DNA of 64,000 bases from Callipepla californica brunnescens (taxonomy: Eukaryota; Chordata; Aves; Galliformes; Odontophoridae). Of this stretch, positions 12,501-27,440 are shown piece after piece. The stretch's first letter is position 1, and each line of letters opens with the position of its first letter. The notes below the pieces were generated by a model, which was not told the DNA's origin, did no database searches, and was given only the letters and a program-made list of their open reading frames with translations. The stretch spans positions 2,178,335 to 2,242,334 of the forward strand of contig JALIRH010000042.1 in the NCBI GenBank assembly GCA_023055505.1, in the 5' to 3' direction. A program made the position numbers and the translations under genes.

Positions 12501-14551
12501 CAGCCTGGCTGAAGGCTTTTGGCAGCTGAAGTGAATGTGCTGATGCTCAGCTGGGTTGAAATCTATCTGTGCTTCTACATACAGTGGCTAAAAGGATGGG
12601 TTTGCAGTCTCTACAGAGGTGACTCTTTTGCTCTGATTCAAATAAGAATCTGACTGCCAATAACAGAGCAAGAAAGTCCTTACCAAAAGTAACGGAGAAT
12701 TTTCTCTATTTCTTTGAGACCACAGAAGGGGAGATGATGGGGTTGCTCTGGTATTGATATTGGTGACCCACATTCTAATCACACAAGAGAGCATGAGGGG
12801 ATTAAATGGGCTATTTGTTTTCTGGGTGAAAGTTGGGAGGATTATCCCATGGCCCCTTCAAAAGCAATTACAGGGTGCCCTTGCAAATTTGGAGCATCTG
12901 CTTTGTCATGTGTTGACTTTCAGCAATACCCCAGCGAGAAGGTGAGTGGGATAAGTATGTAAACTCCTTTATAGTGTCTGACACCTGCTTAGCCTGCTGG
13001 AGTTGATGAGACAAAGCAGTCTGGCTTCTGTTATGATGTGGAATACTGATGGAAAACCATGAAACCATGACACTACGGGAAGCTCTGTCCCCCAGTCTGA
13101 ACAGTCCCAGTGAAAAGCAGAAAGTAGTCAGTGAAATCGGTTCCCTTTAATTTCCCTTTAATTCTTTTTCTTGCACCACTTGCAAAGCAAATGTTTCTAG
13201 ATCTCTCCTCAGTTCATTTTCTCTGTTTGGGGATGTGAAATGGAAGTAGCACTTCTCTTGAAAGGAAACCTGCTCTGTGGCTGAACTGCACTGTGTCTAG
13301 TTGTGTGTGGGGTGATTGCACCCTCCTTAATTACAGTGCTATCTTGCTTCTTCAGCTTGCTTATTTTGCCCCTGTAATCCTGATGTCCAGTCCATGCAAT
13401 TCTCCACACTCAGCCCTGGCTGTTTTTCGTGTTTCCCCAGGAACCGAGCGAATGCTGTGGAAGGCAATGTGGAAGAGGTTGTTGGGAATCTGAGACAGGC
13501 CAACACAGTGCTGCTGGAGGCCCAGGGTGCTATCAGGGGCTCAGGTTCTGCCCTTCGGTTCATTCAGGAGCGCGTGGAGGAAGTAAGTGGTGTTCAGTGA
13601 CTTCCCAAATAACAGCACTGCTCCCTGCTCGATGCTGCTTTGTGTTCTTGTTGCAGATTGAGGCCGTGCTTGGTCCAGCTGAGAAGAACGTGGGCTCAGT
13701 GGCAGCCCAGCTGGCCGTGCTGGCAGAGGGGCTCCCCAGGCTGCAGCAGACAGCGGGGCAGAACCGGCTGCGGGCCGGCGATGCACAGCAGACAGCAGCA
13801 GCAGCAAGCGAGGAGGCCAACGGGGCTCAGCAGGTACTGTGACCGTGCACCATGCTCCCTCTGGCTTTCTCAATAATGCCTTTTGCTGAAGAAATGGTTC
13901 TTCTCTCTGCCCCAGCTGAGGTACAGCAGCCCATGCAGATGCCAGTCAGCGTCTTTGTGAGCGCATGGCAAACCTACATGAACATAATTCCAGAGCTCTA
14001 GCTCTCTTCAGTATTTCAAATGAATTAAACACTGGAAAATCTCCCCCAGTTTGTTTGCTCAATCCTGCTGCTTGATTTACATTTCCCCAGGCTTTCCAGC
14101 AAGTGAAAGACATGTATGCGGAGCTGAAGAGCAGGCTGGGGCAGAGCCCTGCGCTGGGAGCACAGGGCAGCCGTGTGCAGAGCATAGACCTGGAGGCAAA
14201 GGCTCTCTTTGAGGAGACGTGGGACATGATGCTCAGGATGGAAAGTAAGACCTTGAGCTCGGGGTGATGGGCAGGGGTTGGGTTGTTTTGTTTTTTTTGT
14301 AGAGAAGAGCTGGATGCAGGAGGGAGGAGGGGCTCAGACCAGGAAGGCAAACTGCACACAATGCCTTCCTCCAGTCATGATCTCACAGAACCCTTCCCTG
14401 CCCTCTCTCCTCAGCTTTGGAGACAGAAATTCAGGAAAGCAACAGAGCCCTGGTGGCCAAGTCTGCCAGGCTGTCCGGCCTCCAGGAGCAGGTGGGCAGG
14501 ATCCGGGATGCCATCCATAAGCGAGTCACCTACTACGAGAGCTGCTCCTGA
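3420..14551 (+). CDS. LAMB3: Laminin subunit beta-3 (5'-partial; 20 exons in window)
   Basis: Beta chain of laminin-332 (alpha3-beta3-gamma2), a secreted basement-membrane trimer that anchors epithelial cells through hemidesmosomes. Spliced exons: 3420-3534, 3654-3727, 3948-4139, 4533-4596, 4899-5074, 5276-5396, 5684-5872, 5956-6111, 6284-6480, 7492-7606, 7859-8228, 8365-8525, 9404-9612, 10523-10726, 11286-11430, 12291-12498, 13441-13582, 13657-13833, 14091-14244, 14415-14551. All junctions are GT-AG and keep frame for 1101 codons plus TGA. Window residues 1 to about 188 are the rest of the LN domain ([27 protein letters not shown]). Residues 189-518 are cysteine-rich LE repeats. Residues from about 530 form coiled coil, interrupted by the six-cysteine beta-knob (715-747). 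The chain ends YYESCS, whose cysteine is the expected inter-chain disulfide residue. Human LAMB3 has 1172 residues, so about 60 N-terminal residues are outside the window. Beta-1 and beta-2 chains are longer and have more LE modules, which supports beta-3. Confidence 0.97.
3654..3727 (+). CDS. LAMB3: LAMB3 exon (LN domain, residues 39-63)
   Basis: Encodes [19 protein letters not shown], the LN strand that matches SLQLDLDRRFQLQ in the mammalian chain. It ends in phase 0 at a GTCAGT donor. Confidence 0.96.
3948..4139 (+). CDS. LAMB3: LAMB3 exon (LN domain, residues 64-127)
   Basis: Encodes [20 protein letters not shown] and the following DC, WGDARCQ and HGGK segments of the LN domain. It is 64 whole codons, with a GTGAGA donor. 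Confidence 0.97.
4533..4596 (+). CDS. LAMB3: LAMB3 exon (LN domain, residues 128-148)
   Basis: Short 64-base exon encoding [20 protein letters not shown] and one Asn. Acceptor TTCCTTCTAAG, donor GTAAGT. One base is carried over. Confidence 0.93.
4899..5074 (+). CDS. LAMB3: LAMB3 exon (end of LN, start of LE1; residues 149-207)
   Basis: Encodes [15 protein letters not shown] and later [12 protein letters not shown]. The first LE repeat begins at Cys189. Asn159 lies in an NFT glycosylation sequon. Two AGs lie close together; the one after CCCCAACAG keeps frame. Confidence 0.95.
5276..5396 (+). CDS. LAMB3: LAMB3 exon (LE repeat, residues 208-247)
   Basis: Encodes [18 protein letters not shown] followed by YNDRPW, the classic LE signature. 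The linker before it is shorter than in mammals. Confidence 0.96.
5684..5872 (+). CDS. LAMB3: LAMB3 exon (LE repeat, residues 248-310)
   Basis: Encodes [17 protein letters not shown], then [19 protein letters not shown] and NYFRN. This is a full LE module preceded by a T-rich acceptor tract. Confidence 0.97.
5956..6111 (+). CDS. LAMB3: LAMB3 exon (LE repeat, residues 311-362)
   Basis: Encodes [16 protein letters not shown], then [19 protein letters not shown]. Donor GTGAGT. Confidence 0.97.
6284..6480 (+). CDS. LAMB3: LAMB3 exon (LE repeats, residues 363-428)
   Basis: Encodes [20 protein letters not shown], then [18 protein letters not shown] and the start of the next module, CNCNPSGS. It ends in phase 0 at GTACTG. 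Confidence 0.97.
6481..7491 (+). other. LAMB3 intron, about 1 kb, with AT-rich core
   Basis: This intron interrupts an LE module. Its middle (about 6765-6960) is AT-richer than its flanks and has several TAATTA-like and TTAATTA motifs. No exon was recognised. Confidence 0.6.
7492..7606 (+). CDS. LAMB3: LAMB3 exon (LE repeat, residues 429-466)
   Basis: Encodes [20 protein letters not shown], then [13 protein letters not shown]. This matches the FTGQCPCREGFGG region of mammalian beta-3. Confidence 0.96.
7859..8228 (+). CDS. LAMB3: LAMB3 exon (last LE repeat and coiled-coil start; residues 467-589)
   Basis: Largest exon found (370 bases). It encodes [20 protein letters not shown], then [14 protein letters not shown] and CHPCFHTYD. 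The cysteines end at about 518, and a Gln/Leu-rich helical segment starts the coiled coil (domain II). Confidence 0.97.
8365..8525 (+). CDS. LAMB3: LAMB3 exon (coiled coil, residues 590-643)
   Basis: Encodes [20 protein letters not shown] and [10 protein letters not shown], a heptad-like helix. An NSS sequon is present. Confidence 0.93.
8526..9403 (+). other. LAMB3 intron, 0.88 kb
   Basis: Intron with no exon seen. It contains two copies of CTGACCGATCT about 22 bp apart (8676-8708) and a perfect AP-1 heptamer TGACTCA at 9358-9364. The heptamer count over the whole window is no higher than chance. Confidence 0.6.
9404..9612 (+). CDS. LAMB3: LAMB3 exon (coiled coil, residues 644-713)
   Basis: Ala-rich coiled coil ([20 protein letters not shown]), ending [13 protein letters not shown]. 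This aligns with the LPDLTPTFNK that precedes the beta-knob in mammals. It ends in phase 0. Confidence 0.95.
9721..9783 (+). mobile_element. CR1 3'-end fragment
   Basis: Short sense-strand CR1 tail: TCGATGGTTAGACTAGGTGA, then TTTTCCAATCTCAGTGATTCT. This is the hallmark 3' terminus of CR1. It sits in a LAMB3 intron, and only about 60 bp is recognisable. Confidence 0.85.
9784..10522 (+). other. Remainder of a LAMB3 intron
   Basis: Between the CR1 tail and the beta-knob exon. No exon, RNA gene or repeat recognised. Confidence 0.5.
10523..10726 (+). CDS. LAMB3: LAMB3 exon (beta-knob, residues 714-781)
   Basis: Encodes the cysteine-rich laminin beta-knob: Cys at about 715, 723, 728, 733, 741 and 747 ([20 protein letters not shown]), then coiled coil resumes. 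This non-helical insert is found in laminin beta chains. Length is 68 whole codons. Confidence 0.97.
10727..11285 (+). other. LAMB3 intron, 0.56 kb
   Basis: Intron with no exon or repeat recognised. Confidence 0.5.
11286..11430 (+). CDS. LAMB3: LAMB3 exon (coiled coil, residues 782-829)
   Basis: Encodes [20 protein letters not shown] and [17 protein letters not shown]. The donor GTAGCA is weaker than the others in the gene. Confidence 0.94.
11431..12290 (+). other. LAMB3 intron, 0.86 kb
   Basis: No exon seen. An AT-rich stretch lies at about 11765-11970. Confidence 0.5.
12291..12498 (+). CDS. LAMB3: LAMB3 exon (coiled coil, residues 830-898)
   Basis: Encodes [20 protein letters not shown] and [20 protein letters not shown], close to mammalian beta-3 ([20 protein letters not shown]). 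Two bases are carried over. Confidence 0.96.
12499..13440 (+). other. LAMB3 intron, 0.94 kb
   Basis: No exon, repeat or RNA gene recognised. Confidence 0.5.
13441..13582 (+). CDS. LAMB3: LAMB3 exon (coiled coil, residues 899-946)
   Basis: Encodes [20 protein letters not shown] and FIQERVEE. Acceptor GTGTTTCCCCAG, donor GTAAGT. Confidence 0.96.
13657..13833 (+). CDS. LAMB3: LAMB3 exon (coiled coil, residues 947-1005)
   Basis: Encodes [20 protein letters not shown] and an Ala/Gln-rich helix with a short CAG-rich run. It is 59 whole codons. The preceding intron is only 74 bp. Confidence 0.95.
14091..14244 (+). CDS. LAMB3: LAMB3 exon (coiled coil, residues 1006-1056)
   Basis: Encodes [20 protein letters not shown] and later [10 protein letters not shown], aligned with KQKYAELKDRLGQSS of mammals. 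Donor GTAAGA. Confidence 0.96.
14415..14551 (+). CDS. LAMB3: LAMB3 terminal coding exon (residues 1057-1101 and stop)
   Basis: Encodes [20 protein letters not shown] and ends RVTYYESCS, then TGA at 14549-14551. The penultimate cysteine is the expected C-terminal partner for the gamma-2 disulfide. The segment is needed for trimer assembly. Confidence 0.97.
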
Positions 14552-16684
14552 GTGAGGCCGTGCCTCCCTGCTGCACACAACGACTGCTGTGTTGATTCCC
14601 ATTTTCTGACAGGATTTCTCACTTTCCTAACATCTGTATATTTAGCAAATGGAATTTCTGTCCTTTTGGAAAGGAGCTGCACCGAACCAAAGGAGCGATC
14701 CCGTGGGCAGGTTTATGCTGGCTGGACCATGTGAAGCTGCCTGGGCACAGAGGAGGGGGACAGACCAGCTGCAAATAAGCATATCCCCCACACTGCTAGT
14801 TCCAGAAGGGTAAAGAAAAAAAGAAAGGGAAAAAAAAATAAGAGTTCATGTTTATTCAATTTCAGCTCTTGCAGATGGATTTGCTGTTCAAATGAAACTC
14901 CTCGTATGGGGCAGTGCAGTTTTAAAACTTGCTGTGGCTGCAGTGCTTCCCTCCTGGGTGTTTCATCAAAGAACCAGAGCACAGAGATGGAGAATTTTAT
15001 TTCCATCGGATCTACGTAGCAAACCTCTGTTTCTACAACTAGGAGAAATGCAATCTCATATTCGAGACGTGTGATGTCAAATGTCTTCTTTGACTTTCTG
15101 CCACAGACTTCTTATTTACCGTGTAACACTTTGCCAGAAAGATGCCAGAGGGAGCAGGTCTGCAGCTGCACCAGGAATGCTCCAGAGGGGCCTTAATAGA
15201 CCATTTCCCATCACATTTCTACAAATAACCAACAGGCACTTTACAAAACAAAAATCAGCTTTATTAAGCAAGTATTTATTGTGCAATTACAGACTCGGAA
15301 GCAGGGAATTTAGACCTGGCTGTGATTATTATCAGACATATGGAGGTTGCTAGCAGGTTGTCTCCTTTTGTAGCTGAAGTGAGAACTGCCTGGGCAGCTG
15401 CTTGTCACCGAGCTGCAGAGAGCTGAAGCCTGGGAGGAACTGAGATCCGAGGAGTGGGAAGGATGCAGGTTGTAAAAACAACTGAGCTGCCACCGAGTAG
15501 AACTCTGCATAGCTTTGGTTTATAGGATTTACGCTGTGCAGTGCACTTGTTATGCATCGGGCAACTTAACAGTATACAGAAAACGAAAGCTTACAGCATT
15601 GAGCAATGTATGGATAATATACACCGAATATGCTAGCAGCAGCCTCAGACTTTCCCTTGCTGAAGTGCCTTCTCCCAACATTAACGATCCAGAAGCACAC
15701 TGAGGTCACTGTGCTGCACCATGCTGCTCATCACCACGTTGCTGCTCTCCGTGTCGCTGCTGCCGTCAGCCCCTGGCAGGACACAACCTCCTTTCTTCTT
15801 GCTCGCACTGCTGATGTCTGGCTTTGAAGTGCAGAAAAGAGTAAAACAGCCCTTCTGTTTCTGCAAGAGTGAGAATTTCAGTTGGGAACTGATGTGCTCT
15901 GTTCAGAGGTGGCAGCAGCACGGGGGTTAGGAGCAGCTTAGATCCTTTTGTATGCTGCATTTATAAAGGGCTGTTACATGGCTGATCACTGGAATTGACC
16001 TGTTTGGAGTCTGTATTAAATCCTACTTGCATTTGTCTCATCTATTGATCCTTTGTACATCACAGTTCTGTTCATGTGATCTCATCAGTAGGGAAGGTCA
16101 TGAAAGATGCTAAGATGCAGCTCACTTGATGTAGTTTTCAGGGAGATTTATGCTGGCACGTGCTCACCTTTTTGGAACGTCTTCTGTGCCAGAATCCGCA
16201 GTATTTCCTACTGCTTACGTACAACATGTCTCAAATATTAACTTCGGAATTAATCTGAGCTTTGAACAACAGGAGGAAACTTTCATTTTCTTACTTCTCT
16301 GGTATTTTTTGCTCACCTACAAAGCCAGCATTTCCACGCCATGCTCTCAGGACAGGAACTCTCAACAGGAACTGACCCAGCTGGACCAAACCTGGCCCAG
16401 AGATGGGCAGTTGAGGCAACAATTGCCTCTGAAAGCATTTGATTTTAGAGCCACTGGACTGGCCCAAATGAAAGTCAAAGGATGACTTCTTCCTTGAGAG
16501 ATGGCTTAATTAGGGCTCTTTCTGTTACAAAATCCCTGCAAAATCGATTTGTTTCTGTACAGTCGCTTTGCTAGCTGTGCTTTTCCCATTTCCAGGCCGT
16601 AATGGGTTTAATTGAAAGCAGCTGGCAGTGGGATGGCGTGCACTTACCGCTGGCGATGGGGGATCCCGCTGGCCGCCTTCCTCA
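14552..16684. other. Convergent 3' region between LAMB3 and CAMK1G
   Basis: Holds the 3' UTRs of both genes. On the plus strand I found no AATAAA; the first ATTAAA is at 16015-16020. An A-rich tract lies at 14810-14841. On the minus strand AATAAA occurs at about 14849-14854, 14996-15001, 15260-15265 and 15274-15279. The transcript ends cannot be fixed from sequence. No additional gene was recognised. Confidence 0.65.
15259..15280 (-). terminator. Candidate CAMK1G polyadenylation signals (two AATAAA)
   Basis: The plus strand reads TTTATT twice about 13 bp apart, giving two minus-strand AATAAA hexamers. Use of either would give CAMK1G a 3' UTR of about 1.4 kb. Further AATAAA hexamers near 15.0 and 14.85 kb are alternatives. 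Inference only. Confidence 0.45.
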
Positions 16685-23470
<6,786 letters not shown>

Positions 23471-25713
23471 CTCCTCCAGAGTGGAAGCAGGGAACGCTGC
23501 GAGGGAAAGGGGCAGAGAGCTGAGGGCTGTGGTGGGTGCTGGCACGGGGAGCAGGAATGGCTCGAGATGCCACGCACAGAGCTCTCCTGGGTACAGACTT
23601 ATTTTACACCGCTGAAGTATGGGGAATTTGATGCTGCTTTTGCAACTCATCTGCTGTTGGTGCTGTGCCCCAGCTGCTATGCCCGCTCCAGCTGCTAACA
23701 CCGGGTCTGATGGGCATTGCACACCACAGTGCTGCCCGGTCAGTGCCCTGCTCTGGTTCATCACAAACCTTCCTATTGTGCTAAAAGCCCTGCTCATTAG
23801 TATGGCTGCTAGTTGTAGGGTGCAAAGCTAGGTGAGACGAGGAACTCGGAACAATCAGAGCTGATCTAATTTATTACTTGAGAAATAAATAAGTTTGTGT
23901 CTTGAGACTGCAGGAAAGGGAACTGATAGAAAACAGTTTGTCAATCTGCTGTGGGCAGTTTACACTGCTGCTGTCTAATTGCTGTTAATTGAGTCATGAC
24001 CTTCCTGCTCCCTGCTGTGCTCCCTGACTGGTGCCAGCAGTGAGAGGAGAGCTGGGTGTGGGGAGAGAGCAGCCCCAGCCCTGAGGAAGAGGATGAAGGC
24101 CAAGGGAAACACAGCTGGGTTTTCACCAGCCTGACTAATCCCAGGGTTATGGTGACACGATAGGCAGAGACGGAGGAAAACACAGCTGTGTGCAGTCAAA
24201 CCCCACCGTGCTGGGTGGTGGATGGAAACCCATCATCGGGGTTTGGCTGCGGGATGGCAGGAGGTGTGCTCTGTTTGGAAGCAGCCAGGGACTGCGGGCT
24301 GTCTGCCCTTGGCCGGGTCCCAGCTCCTTTCTCTAAGCACTTTAGAGCACCGCTGTCACACAGAGGTGATGCTGTGTGAGCTCAACGGAGTGGTGGGAGA
24401 ATTAGGAGAGCTTACAGAGGGCCTGAGGGGGGCTGAGATGTTACACAAGCGTCTGAGCACTCTTAATAAGATCAGGTCTAACATTACAGAGCTGAGAGTA
24501 CGCTGGAAGGTGAAACAGAAGCCATGGGATGGGAAAAGTGATGAAAATGCTTGGCTTGTCACACAATGGGGATATGAGAGAAGTGGGCTGAAAGCAGCCA
24601 TGGGCATCGTTCTCCCACCAGCAGGAAGAGCTGCCCCGGGCTGCAGGTGTCCTCAGGGCCAAAGCTCCTCCTGTGCACAAGAGTTTGGGAAGGGGGAAGT
24701 ATTGCAGCAGAGAAAAGAGTTGAAAGGTGTTGTTCTGTGCGTCAGCTTAGGTACTGAATTCCTCCTGAACCTCACTGACCTCCTTAATTAGTGCGCCTGT
24801 GGGACTTGGAGATCCTTGACACAATTTTTTAGAGGTTAATTTAACACCACGGAAAACCGAACTGACTCAACTGCAAACAACTGAGGGCTCTGGTCTATGA
24901 AATTACCCAAGGCCACTGTGCACTTGACCTTTATTTACCTTCTGTGTTCTGATGTGTCTGTAATTCTCTCAGAATTACAGATATTAACAAGAAAACAGCC
25001 GTAATGTTGTGTCTGGAATCAGTGAAGTCCAGAAGTTCTCCATAAAAATGGTGCCCAATGAGTAGAAACCTCTTCTGAGCCTCAGAACTGGAGTTTCCAC
25101 TTTACAGTCACCCATCCATCCCATCCACTCAATCTCTGCAGGACTGGAACTTGGGGCAAAGGGAATATTGAGCAGAGAGATCCAGCTGGGGACGGAAGGT
25201 GTTTCTGATTTAGAATGGGTTTTCCTTCTAGAAGGAAGACAGCAGCATGTTTTCTTTGGTCTCCCGTGAATCATCTGTTGGACTTATAGTTTCTCCTTCT
25301 GTCGCTCCACGCACACAGCATTTGGTTGTGCTGCTGGCTGGAGGGAGGGCTGGATGAATCGCTCTGGCTCCGTACACGTGTATTTGATTTCCTGCTTTCT
25401 CAGTTTTTCCCTATCACTGCGAACAAGTCATTTCCTGCCTCGCTGAGAGAAAGGGGAGTAAGTGGTGCTATTTTGAGAGCAAAATAATCCAGTGTTTGAA
25501 TTGCCCAAGATGTAAAGCTGCATACGTACTCAGGCAATAAATACTCGCCCACCTTCCCCCTTCCTTGCACCAGATTGTGTTCTTTTCAGCACTGTTTCCT
25601 CTGCTGCTCACAGGATCCCATCCACATGGGGCTTTGCACTTTGGGACCCTGGATTTTCTCAGTGTGGGCTCTGAGTTCATCTTTTCCTACGTCTCTCAGT
25701 CTGGTTAAGGCTC

Positions 25714-25800
25714 TTAGAATCATACAATCACAAGGTTGGAAAGGACCTACAAGAGCACCTCGTCCAACCATCCACCCATTGCTACCACTTGTTGCACTTC
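25714..25800 (-). mobile_element. CR1 3'-end fragment
   Basis: The plus strand reads CTTAGAATCATACAATCACA, AGGTTGGAAAGGACCTACAA, then the CCAACCATCCACCC block: the antisense of a CR1 3' end from another subfamily than the copy at 512. Only the terminal part is recognisable. Confidence 0.88.
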
Positions 25801-26813
25801 GCACTGGTTTGAGATGTTGGATGCATTTGTTGTTTATTCAGACTCTGCTCCAACACCCTGACCTTCCTCAGCATGTGAGTAAACGAGGTCGCATGGACCT
25901 ACGGGCTCAGCTGGAGCTTTGCCTTCTGCAGGAATGCAAAACGTCGTAGCAAAAGTTGGCCAGGCAGCCTTCATGACTGGGACACATTTCCTGCCCTCTT
26001 ATCGTGCATCAGACCCAGCCCGTGCCCCTCCTCGAGCACAGCCCCTGCCCTGTGGGAGGATGCCCACCCAGCAGTGCAGTGTGCAGAGGGAATGGGACAG
26101 AACACGCTGTTTTCAGCTCCCCACCCACCCAAGGGTCCCCTTGCCCACGTTCCCAGCCACATCTAACAGCACACTGACAACAGTGTGTTAAACCTGCACA
26201 ACGGAATGGAAACGCTCAGTACTGACTGTACAAAAGGACCTTCTGAGATGGAAAAGAAGGGCACAGCACTGCTTTCATTTGCTTCCTTTCCCCCACTGAG
26301 CCACACGCAGGACCCTGCTCTGCCTAAAAGCAGTTGAGCGGCTCCAACATCGCTGCCTAACCTTTGGGCTCTACCACGGACTCGGCCAATAAACATGACT
26401 GCTGCCGTGCTCTGCTCTGAATGACACGCAGCAGCTTGGAATGTAACGAGTGTTATTATGACCTTGCTTAAGTATTTCCCATAGAAATCCGTTCAGCTTC
26501 ATGCCTCCCAGTAACAAACCCTTCTGCAGGAGAGCACTCGGCTTCTGAATGGACACACGGCACTAGCGAAGCGATCGGAAGGCATGATTAATAGTCTTGT
26601 GACAAAGTTACACGCGGAGGGGGAAGGTATACATGCTTTTCTCTCATGATTCTGCCTTTGGAATCAGAAGTTTAAAGCAAAACAAAGGAACAAAGCACGC
26701 CAAGGCGAGCAGTCTGCGTGTGAACGGATGGGCTGACAGGCCTCTGCGTTCGGGGACAAAAGAACGGGGAAACTGAAAACACGGCTCGCCATGAAAGGCA
26801 AAGCCACATCGAA

Positions 26814-26833
26814 CCCCCCCCCCCGCTGATTGG
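26814..26833 (-). promoter_or_regulatory. C11 tract beside an inverted CCAAT box
   Basis: Eleven C on the plus strand (G11 on the minus strand) at 26814-26824, followed by ATTGG at 26829-26833, which is CCAAT on the minus strand. It lies upstream of CAMK1G on that gene's coding strand. Possible promoter element only. Confidence 0.3.
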
Positions 26834-26889
26834 AAAGCAGTGCGGTGACTCGATGCTCACCTGCGAGACCACACATTTCAATAGGAACG

Positions 26890-27440
26890 TTTTGGATTCC
26901 CCACGATAGTCCTGAAGTACAAATGCCAGGCGGCAGCGCTCTACGGATCGCTCAGGACCGCACGCGAGCGCTGCGGGGCATCGGACCAACGCAGGTCCTC
27001 CGGGATCCTCCCTCCCGTTCAGACACACCATTCATTGAAAAAACACAGGCAGGTCAGCCAGCATGCTCCGCTGCACGGATCCGCCGGGGAAGGGTTATGA
27101 AGGAAATAAGATTTCGCTTACCCAAGTCAGCAGGAACAAAGCGAGTCGGACACCGGCGCTGCCGCTCGGATCTGGGGGGATCAGGGCTGCTGGTGGCAGC
27201 AAGCAGCGGCTGAGAGAGGAGAGGAGATGGCTCCGCCGTGCCGGTAGCTAGGCAGCACTTACAGGGAGTCAATTGACACGAGAATAAGCGGCTTGTGGGT
27301 GTGCATGTGCGTGCACGTCGCCGTGCATCGCGGCGGCGGTACCTGGTGCGTGGAGCGGGACGGAGCGCGCTGCCCGGGCGGACGGACAGGTGCTCGGATG
27401 CTCCGCTGCCCTCCAGCAGCTGGTGTGGGATTGAAACGGT
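26890..27440 (-). promoter_or_regulatory. CpG-rich segment, candidate CAMK1G promoter / first exon
   Basis: CpG and G+C density rise clearly over the flanks, with GCGCTC, CGCGGCGGCGG and CCCGGGCGG clusters. Two minus-strand donors lie inside: TTGG|GTAAGC near 27117-27123 and CCCT|GTAAGT near 27256-27264. Either could end a non-coding first exon that splices to 23496. The transcription start is not resolvable from sequence. Confidence 0.55.

Larger units (their letters stand above)
23497..26889 (-). other. 5' intron of CAMK1G (inferred)
   Basis: The start exon has an acceptor and only 26 bases of 5' UTR, so at least one non-coding exon lies upstream. This stretch holds a CR1 fragment (25714-25800). 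No coding exon was recognised. Confidence 0.55.

Noticed and set aside
15681..15866. Minus-strand frame (KPDISSASKKKGG region) as an alternative last CAMK1G exon
   Set aside because: No acceptor gives the right phase from the penultimate exon. The true terminal exon with CLIM was found at 16685-16778.
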